From the NCBI GenBank assembly GCA_003013855.2, contig ML058453.1, forward strand, positions 2,294,001 to 2,358,000: a stretch of 64,000 nucleotides of DNA, read 5' to 3'. Each line of letters begins with the position of its first letter. Positions within the stretch are counted from its first letter, which is position 1. Origin of the DNA: Liriodendron chinense. Taxonomy: Eukaryota > Streptophyta > Magnoliopsida > Magnoliales > Magnoliaceae. Of this stretch, positions 1-11,698 are shown in pieces. Both the position numbers and the translations under genes were made by a program. The notes below the pieces were generated by a model. That model worked only from the letters and a program-made list of their open reading frames with translations, was not told where the DNA came from and searched no databases.

Positions 1-983
1 TCACCAACTCCCACAATCTGGGACACTCCAGAGTTCCCCATCTTCACTGTACCATAGCTACCTTGCTTGTAACTTGTGAAGAAATCCCTTCGTGGAGTTG
101 CATGAAACGATGCTCCCGAATCGACCACCCAATCGGTGTCCAGATTCGCAGCCGTGAGACAAACATCATGATCTGCTGAGAGAATGACTACAACATCACC
201 ATCTGAGGCGACCGCAGTAGAATCTGATTCATCATCTTTTTCCTTCCCTTTTCCTTTCTGATCCTTTTTCTTGCGACATTCATTTTTGTAATGGCCCTTC
301 TTACCGCAGTTCCAACATCCAACATCTTTCCTGACACTAGACTTGCCTCTAGATTTCTCTCGGGCTTTTCCGCCCTTTCTGTTCTTTCCTCTCCCCCGAT
401 CCTGTGTCACAAGGGCCTCTTGCTGAGTAGACCCTAGAGACTTCCTCCTTGTCTCCTCATTAAAGAGACAACTCGTTACCTGTTCCATGGATATCTTTCC
501 GCCTGGCGCGGAGTTACTTAGAGACACCACCAATGTCTCCCAACTATCAGGCAGTGAGCTAAGCAGTAGTAAAGCCTGTAGTTCATCGTCCAGGACCATC
601 TTCATAGCGGAGAGTTGGTTCACAATATTGCTGACTTCATTCATGTGCTCAGCCACAGAACCATTTTCCTTGAACTTGAGATTTACAAGTCTTCTAATCA
701 GAAATATCTTGTTGCCGGCTGTCTTCCTCTCATACAGCCCTTATAATTTCAGCCATAGGCTAGTGGTTGAGGTCTCTGTAGACACATGGTGGAAGACCGA
801 ATCGTCCAACCATTGTCTAATGAACCCCACCACCTTTCGGTCCAGCTTCTTCCAATCATCATCTGATGTATCCTTCGTCTTCGCTGATACGCCTATAATT
901 GGAGCATACAGGTCCTTGCAATAAAGCAAGTCCTCCATCTTAGCCTTCTATATGGTCCAGTTGGATCCATTGAGACTAATCAT
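1..983 (-). pseudogene. Ty1/copia gag-protease region (5' part, truncated by window edge)
   Basis: Reads on the minus strand from an ATG at 983. It encodes a copia Gag (UBN2-type region including QWLDDSVFHHVS), then a CCHC zinc knuckle CWNCGKKGHYKNEC (about 275-317) and an aspartic protease motif DSGAS (about 110-125). The rest of pol lies to the left, outside the window. Two in-frame stops break Gag: TAG at 948-950, where related elements usually have a Trp codon (NGSNWTxW), and TAA at 741-743 inside LWxKLxGLYERK, where Glu is usual. From 740 to base 1 the frame is fully open, so decay is slight and the element looks fairly young. The tRNA primer site and 5' LTR follow immediately at higher coordinates. 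The copia superfamily is secure; the lineage was not determined. Confidence 0.85.
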
Positions 984-1046
984 TCTTGATGAGCCACCTT
1001 CCATAATTCAGAATCAATCCCACTTCCTGTTCAATAAACCTGAACT

Positions 1047-1060
1047 CTCTGATACCACTT
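1047..1060 (-). other. Primer binding site of left copia element
   Basis: The minus strand reads AAGTGGTATCAGAG directly after the LTR end. This matches the initiator-methionine tRNA complement (TGGTATCAGAG) used by plant copia elements, and it fixes the element's orientation as minus. Confidence 0.85.
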
Positions 1061-1943
1061 TGTTGGGTGCGTTTCACACAAGCCTGAGGATCTCGCCCCC
1101 CAATGCACTAGAATTATGGACTAGGATAAAGCAATAATCAAGAGTAAACAAACAACCACACAACACAAGGAGTTTTTACGTGAAAAACCCTCGAAAGAGG
1201 TAAAAACCACGGGACCTAGTCCAGATCAACAATCCACTATCTCAAGGAACTGTTACAACCGATCACAAGCACACACCGCTTGGATCAAACCTTCTTCACC
1301 CACACAGGGATGGATAACAATGAAAGGATAAGAAAACTGAGAGATCTCACCCGAGCACGAGAATGTTGAAGAGCCAAGACGTCGTTGCACCAGGAATCAC
1401 TTTCTCGAGCAGTGTCTCCTCTACCAACAAGCTTCCTCTCCCTCTTTCTCTTCCTCTTTTTCTCTTTTTCTCTCTCTCACCTAGGACGTGTAGAATACCT
1501 TGTGGGAACACCAAATCCCGAATTAGAACTCCATATATGTAGTTTTGCAAGAGTCCTAGCCCGATTTGGAAACTGCACTACCAGTCCGCGCATACCTCCG
1601 ACCGGTCGGCCAAAACCGCCGGCCGGTCGGACTCACCAAAATCCAGTCCAGAGAGAAACTGTGTTAAAAACACATACACCCGACCTGTCGGCCGGCCGGT
1701 CGGACCCACCAAAATCCAGTCCAGAGAGAAACTGTGTTAAAAACACATACACCAGACCTGTTTGCCGACCGGTCGGCCAGGACCACCGGCCGGTCGGACG
1801 ACCGGTCGGCCTTCACAAAATCTGTCCAGAGATTTTATGGTTTCCAGCCACTTTGTCCGACCGGTCGGTTAGGGGCACCGACCGGTCGGACAGGAACATT
1901 TGTTCCTCTCTCCTCTACACACGTGAGGAGGAAAACTCCAACA
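1061..1943 (-). repeat. 5' LTR of left copia element (883 bp)
   Basis: Bounded on the plus strand by TGTTGGG at 1061 and TCCAACA ending at 1943, a TG...CA pair with an extended inverted end. The PBS abuts the 1060 side. CTATT at 1944-1948 is the presumed 5-bp target duplication; its partner lies outside the window. The tandem-array unit starts immediately after, so the element inserted into that array. Inside, two copies of a roughly 76-bp unit (from about 1625 and about 1701) and several GACCGGTC or GGCCGGTC palindromes (1600-1885) make up the GC-rich part. Confidence 0.8.
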
Positions 1944-1948
1944 CTATT

Positions 1949-2310
1949 GTGGTGTGGTCCACTTGAGATTTAGATCTACCTCATTTTTTGTCAAATGCCC
2001 TTAATTGAGATTTCAAAACTAATGGACCATGGAGATATAAAACACATACAACATAGATGTACAACGCATGCATGGAGGTGGTGACTTTCACTTTCGCCTC
2101 TTTTCCCTTCTGTAGAAACCGTCACCCACACCGTTTCTACTAATCCCGGTTCTACTCAATTTAGGCTTCCAAACGGAATCTTGTTTAGCTGGAACTTGCC
2201 ACCAAACACACCAGTTAAAATCGAATTTTTCTGGAATCTAGATTTTAAGCTGGAAACGGGTTTCCATATGCCAACCAAACGGGCCCTGAGGTGGGTTCAA
2301 GTACCCATTA

Positions 2311-2352
<42 letters not shown>

Positions 2353-5300
2353 GAGAGTACATTCTATTCATCTAGCCCATCCTTTATACAATCTTAGTTA
2401 TAGAACATAATATCTTAATCGTAAAATCAGAAGGGATAATCAAACATCTCTGCTCATGTGATAGTTATGCAAATCATTAGATGTGCACCATTCATTTTCA
2501 GCTTTTAAAAAGGTAACAAAATTCATGTAAACCATCAAATATTACCAGCCCATTCTTCCATGCCAACTTCTAATTTTTACAATTTATTAGATGAATATTA
2601 GGCAATTAATTGTTTTCATCTCACAAAATCCTAAAATCACACTCATTAGAAAATCCTTTTATGCGTACAGAGTAACAATATGTTTATGCATTTTAATTTT
2701 TAACACCATCTACTCAAAGCTGCAGTAATTGTCCTTGTTTGGTTGGAAGTAATTGTAAGTAGTTGATGATAAATAAGTAATAATTTATTACATTTATATT
2801 TCATTGGATACCAATGAAAAATGCTTCACATTAGATACCGTGATATATATCAAAATCCTATGGGTCCCATAATAATGTTGGTGTTATATCCACCTTGTCC
2901 ATTCAATTTTTCAAATCATTTTATGGCCGAAGCAAAAAAAATTAAAAAAATTAGGCATATCCAAAGCTTAAGTGGCCTATATTGAGAAAAATTATGTTTA
3001 CCATTGAACCTATTGTTATTTGTAGTGTCGTCCACTTAATCTTTTGATTAGTCTCACATTTGGGCTCATGCCCTAAAATGATTTGAAAATAATAATGAAC
3101 AATGTGGATATAACACATACATTATGGTGGGGCCCATGAAGTTTTGCTTGGAAAAATGTTGGAAGATGTGCAGTTTTCAAGGTGGAGTCCCATCTCTTTA
3201 CGGTTGATAAAAATTATTATTGCACAATTTTTTAGCTCATTTTGGGACATGCGAACTAGAATGAGCCGGATCAAAGACTCAAGTGGGCTACACTAAAGGA
3301 AGAGGTGGGTAGAGAAATTCCTACCATTGAAACCTCCCTGAGGTCCACAGTGATGGTTATATGCCATCCATACCTTTTAAAACGTCGAAATTCCTACCAT
3401 TGAAACCTCCCTGAGGTCCACAGTGATGGTTATATGTCATCCGTACCTTTCAAAACGGCATTCCTGCTGGGATGAGCTGTAAACACAAATATTAGTCTGA
3501 TTCAAAACTTCTGTGGCCCTACGAATATTTCAACTGTGGACGTTCAATCATCACGTTTTCTACCCACTTCAGTCTTCGATCCGGCTCATTTTTTGTCCCA
3601 CGTCCTAGAATAAGTTAAAAGAACGGATGGACGGAGTGGATTTGTCACGAACATCACAGTGGACCCCACCCAGGTTCCCAGCGCTGGAACTTCCACCTCC
3701 TTCCTTTATTTCTTTTACTTGGATATCCAGGCTGAATCAATATTTTCTTAAAAAGAAAATGGCAAAAATGCCTCTTAAAAAAAAATAAAAAACTTTCTAC
3801 CTTTAAAGCCATGACATAACCATAAAATAATATAAAGAGTCATCTTCTAATAGGCTATGCATGTATCAAGCCATTCATCTAGTAGGCTATGCATGGATCA
3901 AGCCATTCATCTAGTGGGCCATGTCACGAATGGCCCATCTTTCAAAAATCACACTAGTAAATAATGAATTCCATAGTATTTTTGTTGAACAGATGGTGGG
4001 GCTTATTTATAGGGAACCACTAAGTGTGTGTGTCTGTGTTCCACCAGAATTTTCCTTCTTTTTTCATAGATGTTTTTTTTTTTTAAATGTATTCAAAGTT
4101 TTGATAGTTTCATAAAGAAAGCAGAGATAATATAAAGTCATGGGTTTCAACACTAACGGCCTGTTTGGTTGTAGAACCCAGATTATGGAGAAAATTTAGA
4201 TCTAGGTTTCATCCGTAACTTGTTGTTTGGTTGAAAAAGTGCAATCCAAATTCTATTCCAACTATTGTTTGTGGCATGGCTCACTTGGGCGTCAAATCTG
4301 CCTGAGAACCTTACCCTTGGTCTATTGTAGTCCTGCAAGACAAATGGCTAGGTTGGATGCCAAATAAACATTATAGTGGGCCTTATGAAATTTTTAATGG
4401 TGGGCAATCAATCAACACTGTTTTACTATGGTGTGGCCCACTTGAGATTTAGATCTACCTCATTTTTTGTCAGATGCCCTTAATTGAGATTTCAAAACTA
4501 ATGGACCATGGAGATATAAAACACATACAACATAGATGTACAACGCATACATGGAGGTGCTGACATTCACTTCCGCCTCTTTTCCCTTCCGTAGAAACGG
4601 TCACCCACACCGTTTCTACTAATCTCGATTCTATTCAATTTAGGTTTTCAAACGGAATCTTGTTTGGCTGGAACTTACCACCAAACACACCAGTTAAAAT
4701 CAGATTCTTCTGGAATCTAGATTTTAAGCTGGAAACGGGTTTCCATATGCCAACCAAACGGGCCCTGAGGTGGGTTCAAGTACCCATTAAGGTGTGTGTG
4801 TGTGTGTGTAATAGAGAGTATATTCTATTCATCTAGCTCATCCTTCATACAATTTGAGTTATAGAACATAATATCTTAATCATAAAATCAGAAGGGATAA
4901 TCAAACATCTCTGCTCATGTGATGGTTATGCAAATCATTAGACGTGCACCATTCATTTTCAGCTTTTATAAAGGTTCCAAAATTCATATAAACCATAAGA
5001 TATTACCAGCCCATTCTTCCATGCCAACTTCTAATTTTTACAATTTATTACATGAATATTAGGCAATTAATTGTTTTCATCTCATGGAATCCTAAAATCA
5101 CACTCATTAGAAAATCCTTTTAGGTGTATAGAGTAACAATATGTTTATGCATTTTAATTTTTAACACTATCTACTCAAAGCCGAAGTAATTGAATTCATA
5201 GATCTGAATTGGTGGATCCTAAACTGCCATGTCATGTCGTCCTTGTTTGATTGGAAGTAATTGCAAGTGGTTGATGATAAATAAGTAATAATTTATTATA

Positions 5301-8161
5301 TTTATATTTCATTGGATACCAATGAAAAATGCCTCGTATTAGATACCATGATATGTATCAAAATCCTATGGGTCCCACAATAATGTGTGTGTTATACCCA
5401 CCTTGTCCATTCAATTTTTCAAATCATTTTATGGCCGGAGCAAAAAAAAATAAGGCATATCCAAAGCTCAAGTGGCCTATATTGAAAAAAATTATGTTTA
5501 CCATTGAACCTATTGTTATTTGTAGTGTCGTCCACTTAATCTTTTGATTAGTCTCACATTTGGGCTCATGCGCTAAAATGATTTGAAAATATCAATGAAC
5601 GGTGTGGATATAACACATACATTATGGTGGGGCCCAAAAGTTTTGCTTGGAAAAAATGTTGGAAGTTGTGCAGTTTTCTAGGTGGAATCCCATCTCCTTA
5701 CGGTTGATAAAAATCATTATTACACAATGTTTTAGCTCATTTTGGGACATGTGAACTAGAATGAGCCAGATCAAAGACTCAAGTGAGCCGCACTAAAGGA
5801 AGAGGTGGGTGGAGAGATTCCTACCATTGAAACCTCCCTGAGGTCCACAGTAATGTTTATATGCCATCCATACCTTTCAAAACGTCATTCCTGTTGGGAT
5901 GAGCTGAAAACACAAATATTAGTCTGATTCAAAACTTCTGTGGCCCCATGAATATTTCAACTATGGACGTTCAATCATCACGTTTTCTGCCCACTTCAGT
6001 CTTTGATCCGGCTCATTTTTTGTCCCATGTCCTAGAATAAGTTAAAAAAACGGATGTACGGAGTGGATTGGTCACGAACATCACGATGGACCCCACCTAG
6101 GTTCCCAGCACTGGAACTTCCGCCTCCGTCCTTTATTTCTTTTACTTAGATATCCAGGTTGAATCAATATTTTCTTAAAAATAAAATGACAAAAATGCCT
6201 CTTAAAAAAAAATTCAAAAACTTTCTACCTTTGAAGCCATTACATGACCATAAAATAATATAAAGAGCCATCATCTAGTAGGCTATGCATGGATCAAGCC
6301 ATTCATCTAGTAGGCTATGCATGGATCAAGCCATTCATCCAGTGGGCCACGTCACGAATGGCCCATCTTTCAAAAATCATACTAGTAAACAGTCGATTCC
6401 ATAGTATATATATATTTTTTTCATCCATGTTTTCTTTTCTAAAATGTATTACAGAGTTTTGATGGTTTCATAAAGAAATTAGAGATAATATAAAGTTATG
6501 GGTTTCAACACTAAGGGCCTGTTTGGTTGTAAAACTCAGATTCTAGAGAAAATTTAGATATAGGTTTCATCCGTAACTTGCTGTTTTGTTAAAAAAGTGT
6601 AATCCAAATTCTATTCCAACTGTTGTTTGTGGCATGGCCCATTTGGGCTTCAAATCCGCTTGAGAACTTTACCCCTGGTTTATTGTAGTCCCGCAAGACA
6701 GATGGCTAGGTTGGATGGCAAATAACATTATAGTGGGCCTTATGAAATTTTTAATGGTGGGCATTCAATCAACATTGTTTTATTGTGGTGTGGCCCACTT
6801 GAGATTTAGATCTACCTCATTTTTTGTCAAATGCCCTTAACTGAGATTTCAAAACTAATGGACCATGGAGATATAAAACACATACAACATAGATGTACAA
6901 CGCATACATGGAGGTGTTGACATTCACTTCCGCCTCTTTTCCTTTCCGTAGAAACAGTCACCCACACTGTTTCCACTAATCTCGGTTCTACTCAATTTAG
7001 GTTTCCAAACATAATCTTGTTTTGTTGGAACTTGCCACTAAACACATCAGTTAAAATTGGATTCTTCTGGAATCTAGATTTTAAGCCGGAAACAGGTTTC
7101 TATATGCCAACCAAACGGGCCTGAGGTGGGTTCAAGTACCCATTAAGGTGTGTGTGTGTGTGTGTGTGTAATAGAGAGTACATCTATTCATGTAGCTCAT
7201 CCTTTATACAATCTGAGTTATAGAACATAATATTTTAATCATAAATACAAAGGGATAATCAAACGTCTCTTCTCATGTGATAGTAATGCAAATCATTAGA
7301 TGTGCACCATTCATTTTCGACTTTTATAAAGGTTACAAAATTGTGTAAACCATCAAATCTTACCAGCCCATTCTTCCATGCCAACTTCAAATTTTTACAA
7401 GTTATTAGATGAATATTCGGCAATTAAATGTTTTCATCTCTCAAAATCCTAAAATCACACTCATTAAAAAATCCTGGCACTATCACATGTCTTTATTCTC
7501 ACTTTGCCCATTAACTATTTTAGTTTGGCACCATTGTTTTGAGGGCCACCTTTTAGGTGCATTGAGTAACAATATATTTGTGCATTTTAATTTTTAACAC
7601 CATCTACTCAAAGCCGTAGTAACTGGATTGATAGACCTGAATTGGTGGATCCTAAACTACCATGTCATGTTGTCCTTGTTGGATTGGAAATAATTGCAAG
7701 TAGCTGATGATAAATAAGTAATAATTTATTACATTTATATTTCATTGGATACCAATGAAAATTGTCTCACATTAGAAACTGTGATATATCAAAATCCTAT
7801 GGGTCCCACAATAATGTATGTGTTATATCCACCTTGTCCATTCAATTTTTCAAATCATTTAATGGTCAGAGCAAAAAAAAAAAAGGCATATCCAGAGTTC
7901 AAGTGGCCTATATTGAGAATAATTATGTTTACCATTGAACCTATTGTTAATTGTAGTGTCGTCCACTTAATCTTTTGATTAGTCTTATATTTGGGCTCAT
8001 GCCCTAAAATGATTTGAAAATATAAATGAATGGTATGGATATAACACATACATTATGGTGGGGCCCATAAAATTTTGCTTGGAAAAAAATGTTGGAAGTT
8101 GTGCAGTTTTCAAGGTGGGATCCCATCTCTTTACGGTTGATAAAAATCATTATTGCACAAT
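1949..8161. repeat. Tandem array of a 2.4-kb non-coding unit, about 2.6 copies
   Basis: Three collinear copies begin at about 1949, 4428 and 6782 with the shared start GGTGTGGYCCACTTGAG. Each carries the same landmarks: a (GT)n tract (2313-2348, 4793-4809, 7147-7168), a GGGCCTGTTTGGTT-like segment, and a pair of CATCTAGTRGGCTATGCATGGATCAAGCC repeats in the first two. Periods are about 2.48 and 2.35 kb. Part of the difference is an extra roughly 80-bp internal duplication in copy 1 (about 3320-3455). The third copy breaks off near 8161. No conserved reading frame runs through the copies, so the short frames here are chance. GGTGGGGCCC-type blocks within the unit suggest it was built from MITE material. 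Confidence 0.85.
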
Positions 8162-8739
8162 GCATGGATGTACAATGCATGCAACAATGTGGGGCCATGG
8201 TCAGGGTCCCACCCACATCAATGTGGGGCCATGGTCAGGGTTAGAGTAATGTCTGTGTTAAGTCTATTCTATCCATCGGTTGAGCAATTTCATGTTATGA
8301 TCTGATTTAAAAAATCAATAACATCCAAACATTAAGTGGGCCATACCAAAGGAAACAACGGAGATGAAGATGCCCACCATTGAAGCCACACCGCAGGCAA
8401 AACCTGGGCGGGCCAAAGGAAGGTTTCAGTGCGCCCACTTGAGATTTGGATCTGGCTCACGTCCCGCGGTGTCGGAGAAACTGATGAACAATCTCGTCTA
8501 GCTTTTTCTTGACAACTCCTTCCTATTTTCTGATGCGGGGAATGTGCGTTGCAGAGTGCCACTCTCCTCACACGAGTCGACATGTCGCCCATGTGCGAAA
8601 TCAGGTTTCTAAGTAAAACGGGCCCAGTTGTAGATGCGACGGGCAGGACATGCATCGAATGTGAACCATTGATAAATTTCTCTCAACCATCCATATTGAG
8701 CGTTCGAGGGTGGCCCACCTGAAACCGGATGGGCCTTAT
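8162..8739. other. Intergenic DNA with partial MITE pieces
   Basis: The segment AATGTGGGGCCATGGTCAGGGT is directly repeated near 8187 and 8218. The following few hundred bases carry half-copies of the GTGGGCCC MITE family (for example AAGTGGGCCATACC near 8334). No gene is recognised. Confidence 0.5.
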
Positions 8740-8751
8740 TTTCTAGGACGC

Positions 8752-9024
8752 TGCGGAGGTGCCACTCTGATGTATCTGTTTATCCACTCCGTCCATCCAT
8801 TTTCTAAGATCATTTTAAGGCATGAGCCTAAGAATGAGGCAGAGCCAATGCTCAAGTGGACCACACCACAGATGACTCTTGCATTTAATTCAACCCAAGC
8901 TTACTATTTGGTGTGGTCTACTTGAGTGTTTACACTGCCTCATTCTTGGGTTTGTTCCGTAAAATTATCTTAGAAAATGTATGGACGGAGTGGATAAACA
9001 GACACATCATCGTAGCACCTTCAC
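8752..9024. mobile_element. Palindromic MITE, GTGGGGCCCACC-related family
   Basis: The left half (AGGTGCCACTCTGATGTATC..., then the CCACTCCGTCCAT core) returns as its reverse complement in the right half (ATGGACGGAGTGG... to ...GTAGCACCT). The element is nearly one continuous inverted repeat with a short loop around 8880-8910. I could not identify a clean target duplication. Confidence 0.7.
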
Positions 9025-9329
9025 AGATATGCCCGGACGGTAATCCATCATCCAGGCGGGGCAGGATGCAATCCGCGTCCGATTTTCTATACAAGGCATC
9101 CATATTACAGTCCCACCAGATAAGAGGTTTGGATTCTACGACCGCGTGTCGTTGTACACGTGTAAAAGGTTATTAGTGCCCAACGTGCCGCCCGATTGGG
9201 TGCACTTAGCATCGCCTCACGTGGACCATGCTCATTTTTGTCGAGGCACGTGAAAAAAGCGACCGACTGCCACCTGACCTGATAAATACCATCGCGAATT
9301 TCCTCCAACTGTGGAGAGGCCGTGCAACA

Positions 9330-9760
9330 GAAAGCTTGTGGGCACTATCGTGATGTATCTGTGACATCCATTCCGTCCATCATTTGATTCAGACCATGTT
9401 AGGATGCAAGCCTAAATCTGAGCCGTCCAAATTCAAGTATGCCCCAACACAAGAATGGTGGAAACATCGGTCGAAAACTTCCCACGGTTCACTGTGATGT
9501 TTACATTTTATCTGACCCGTTTATAAGGCGAGTTCCACCAGGATGAAAGCAAGAACCAAATATCAACGAGATCCATAACTTACACGGGCCACAAGAAGGT
9601 TGCAATTGTAGCGTTCCCATCCTCACTTTTCTCTGTGGTGTACCGCACTTAAATTTTGGATCGGCCTGTTCTCGTAAGTAACATGAGATGGCGAAAACGA
9701 TGGACGGAGTGGATGTCACACACGTATCACGGTGGGCCCCACATTTGTTGCCGGGGCTCC
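9330..9760. mobile_element. MITE of the same family, near full length
   Basis: Contains in order the family landmarks: CACTATCGTGATGTATCTG, TCCATTCCGTCCATC, a centre with CACTGTGATGTTTACATTT, then GATGGACGGAGTGGATGTC and ATCACGGTGGGCCCCAC. The two ends are inverted copies. It has no coding capacity. Confidence 0.65.
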
Positions 9761-10414
9761 CTGCTATAAGCGTCCAATAAATGGTCCAGCCGGCGTGCCG
9801 GCAGGTACTCGCGCGAGTAGGCTCTAGCAACTTTTCCGCACCAACTTCACGTCACTGTCCGTTCATTACAGAGTCCTGATGCATTGGGAGATGAATAGCG
9901 TCCAGATACTCCCAGCTAGCATGTGTGGGACCCAGAGTGCGAGTGTTCTAAAATGTTGAAATGGTGGACCCCACCATGGACCCTAGATAACCCCATAATC
10001 TCCCAGATCTAAATACACCGCCAACTAATACCTGCTTTTTTTCTTTTTCCTTTTCTTTTTTTATCAACCACGTCATTTTAGACCATTGATTGAAATGTTA
10101 GAGAATTTCAAGTGGTGATATAACCGACTGATACCCATTCCCAATGGCAACCTATCAGATTGAACGGTCCGGATACCCATTTCCAACGGCTACCTATCAG
10201 ATTGAACGGTCCGGATCTTAGTTATTGACCTTTCCTAATGCACAATCAGGACCAACTTCTATGTTAGCTCTACACCATTTAAAAACGGTTGGGCTCTTCA
10301 GAAGTACACATGTTGAAGTTACTCGCAATCCAGACAGTCCAAATTGCTGCAATAACTACAGATAGACGGCCGTGGCTTCGGTGGATCCCCGGATCCACCT
10401 AGGTGGGTAGGATC
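9761..10414. other. Intergenic DNA without a recognised gene
   Basis: The only structure seen is a short direct repeat of CCTATCAGATTGAACGGTCC near 10151 and 10193. Both strands lack a convincing reading frame. Confidence 0.5.
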
Positions 10415-10965
10415 CCTGACCTCGGGGCCCACATTGATGCATGTTCCTTATATCCACGCCGTCCGTATGTTTTGAAAACATGTGTTAGGACATGATCCCA
10501 AAAATGAAGCAGACTCAAATCTCAAGTGGACCATAATATAGGAAACAGTGGTAATTGACCATTAAATAGTTCTTGTGGGCCACAAATCTTTTGGATCAAG
10601 TTGATATTTTTGTAATCTCTTCATCCAGGTCTTTTTGACCTTATCAACAGGTTGGATGGAAAATAAACATTCCGGTGGACCACATGAAGTTTTTAATGAT
10701 CGGGATTCATTCAGGACTGTTTCCTACGGTATGGTCAATGTAAGATTTAAATCTGATTCATTTTCGGAATCATGCCCTTAAATGAGCTAAGGTAAGATTT
10801 AAATCTGATTCATTTTCGGAATCATGCCCTTAAATGAGCTAAGGTAAGATTTAAATCTGATTCATTTTCGGAATCATGCCCTTAAATGAGCTTTCAAAAT
10901 GGATGGACGGTGTGGATGTAAGGAACATACATTATAGTGAGCCCCATAGTTAGGGACCCAAACCG
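10415..10965. mobile_element. Full-length MITE with internal 52-bp triplication
   Basis: Ends GGATCCCTGACCTCGGGGCC (left) and the inverse of GGGTCCCTAACTATGGGG (right) are inverted copies followed by matching CCACGCCGTCC / GGACGGTGTGG cores. A 52-bp unit beginning GTAAGATTTAAATCTGATTC is repeated head to tail at 10740, 10792 and 10844. Only one copy of this segment is expected in the family. The element lies about 560 bp upstream of the beta-galactosidase start codon. Confidence 0.75.
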
Positions 10966-11224
10966 CGTCCCAGAAAACTGATCAGAAGATAATATCAACC
11001 ATCTGATTTTTTTTCCCTTCCAAATTGGATCACTCACTATCTATTAACCATCCATTCAATATCCACTAAATTGAAGGCTAGGATTCCTTGATCAGCGTAA
11101 TTTTAGAAATATGCACCATCCAAAACGGGACCCACAATATGGACGGGCTAGATACGCGTACATAATTGGCACATGTGAATAAGATAAATTAGGGCCATTT
11201 TTTAAATGGTGCAGAACTCACACA

Positions 11225-11524
11225 GTAGCCAGCTCCGACAGCCAAAATCTCCCAACCACCATTAGAAAGGGAAAGACGCGCTTTCGCGCGCGCGGGAGAC
11301 GTTTAACGACTGAAAGTAACCGCAAGCGATTGCGCGTTGCATGCAGCTGTCAAAACTTCTCAAAAAATGCAAAACCCTAGAAAACCCAATCCAGTATTTT
11401 GGACATAAGTGCCCCTACTGTCTGCTGCCACTGCCATTTCCACTCCTCTTCTTCTCTCCTTCCCTCTGCTATTTATACAGCTTTCCAATGCCCTAATCCT
11501 AACTGCAGAACAGAGAGGGAGAGC
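11225..11524 (+). promoter_or_regulatory. Beta-galactosidase promoter and 5' UTR
   Basis: A TATA box (TATTTATA, 11470-11477) lies 48 bp upstream of the ATG at 11525, so transcription probably starts near 11500 and the 5' UTR is short. Upstream sit a GC-rich patch (GCGCGCGCGG, about 11287) and a CT-rich stretch (11440-11465). The assignment rests on position and motif only. Confidence 0.6.
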
Positions 11525-11698
11525 ATGGAAATGGTTGAAAGGAAGCTCTGCTTTCTCTTCTTCTTCTTTTCCTTCCTTTCGCTTTCTGGATTCTCATCGG
11601 CTGGGAATGTGACGTACGATCGGCGGTCTCTCATCATCAATGGCCAGCGGAAGCTTCTCATCTCAGCTTCCATTCATTACCCTCGCAGCGTTCCCGGG
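11525..11698 (+). CDS. BGAL10: BGAL exon 1: signal peptide and GH35 start
   Basis: Encodes residues 1-58. Met-1 is the first ATG after the TATA box. A basic n-region (VERK) precedes a Phe/Leu-rich core and a likely cleavage near FSSAG, just before the conserved [13 protein letters not shown] start of the mature enzyme. The exon ends in [13 protein letters not shown], the hallmark GH35 segment. The donor GT is at 11699. Confidence 0.92.

Noticed and set aside
1385..1966. 193-codon plus-strand frame
   Set aside because: It lies inside the copia LTR and is rich in repeat-encoded Arg/Pro/Gly from the GACCGGTC tracts.
8332..8655. 107-codon minus-strand frame
   Set aside because: Sits on MITE-derived sequence with no recognisable protein family.
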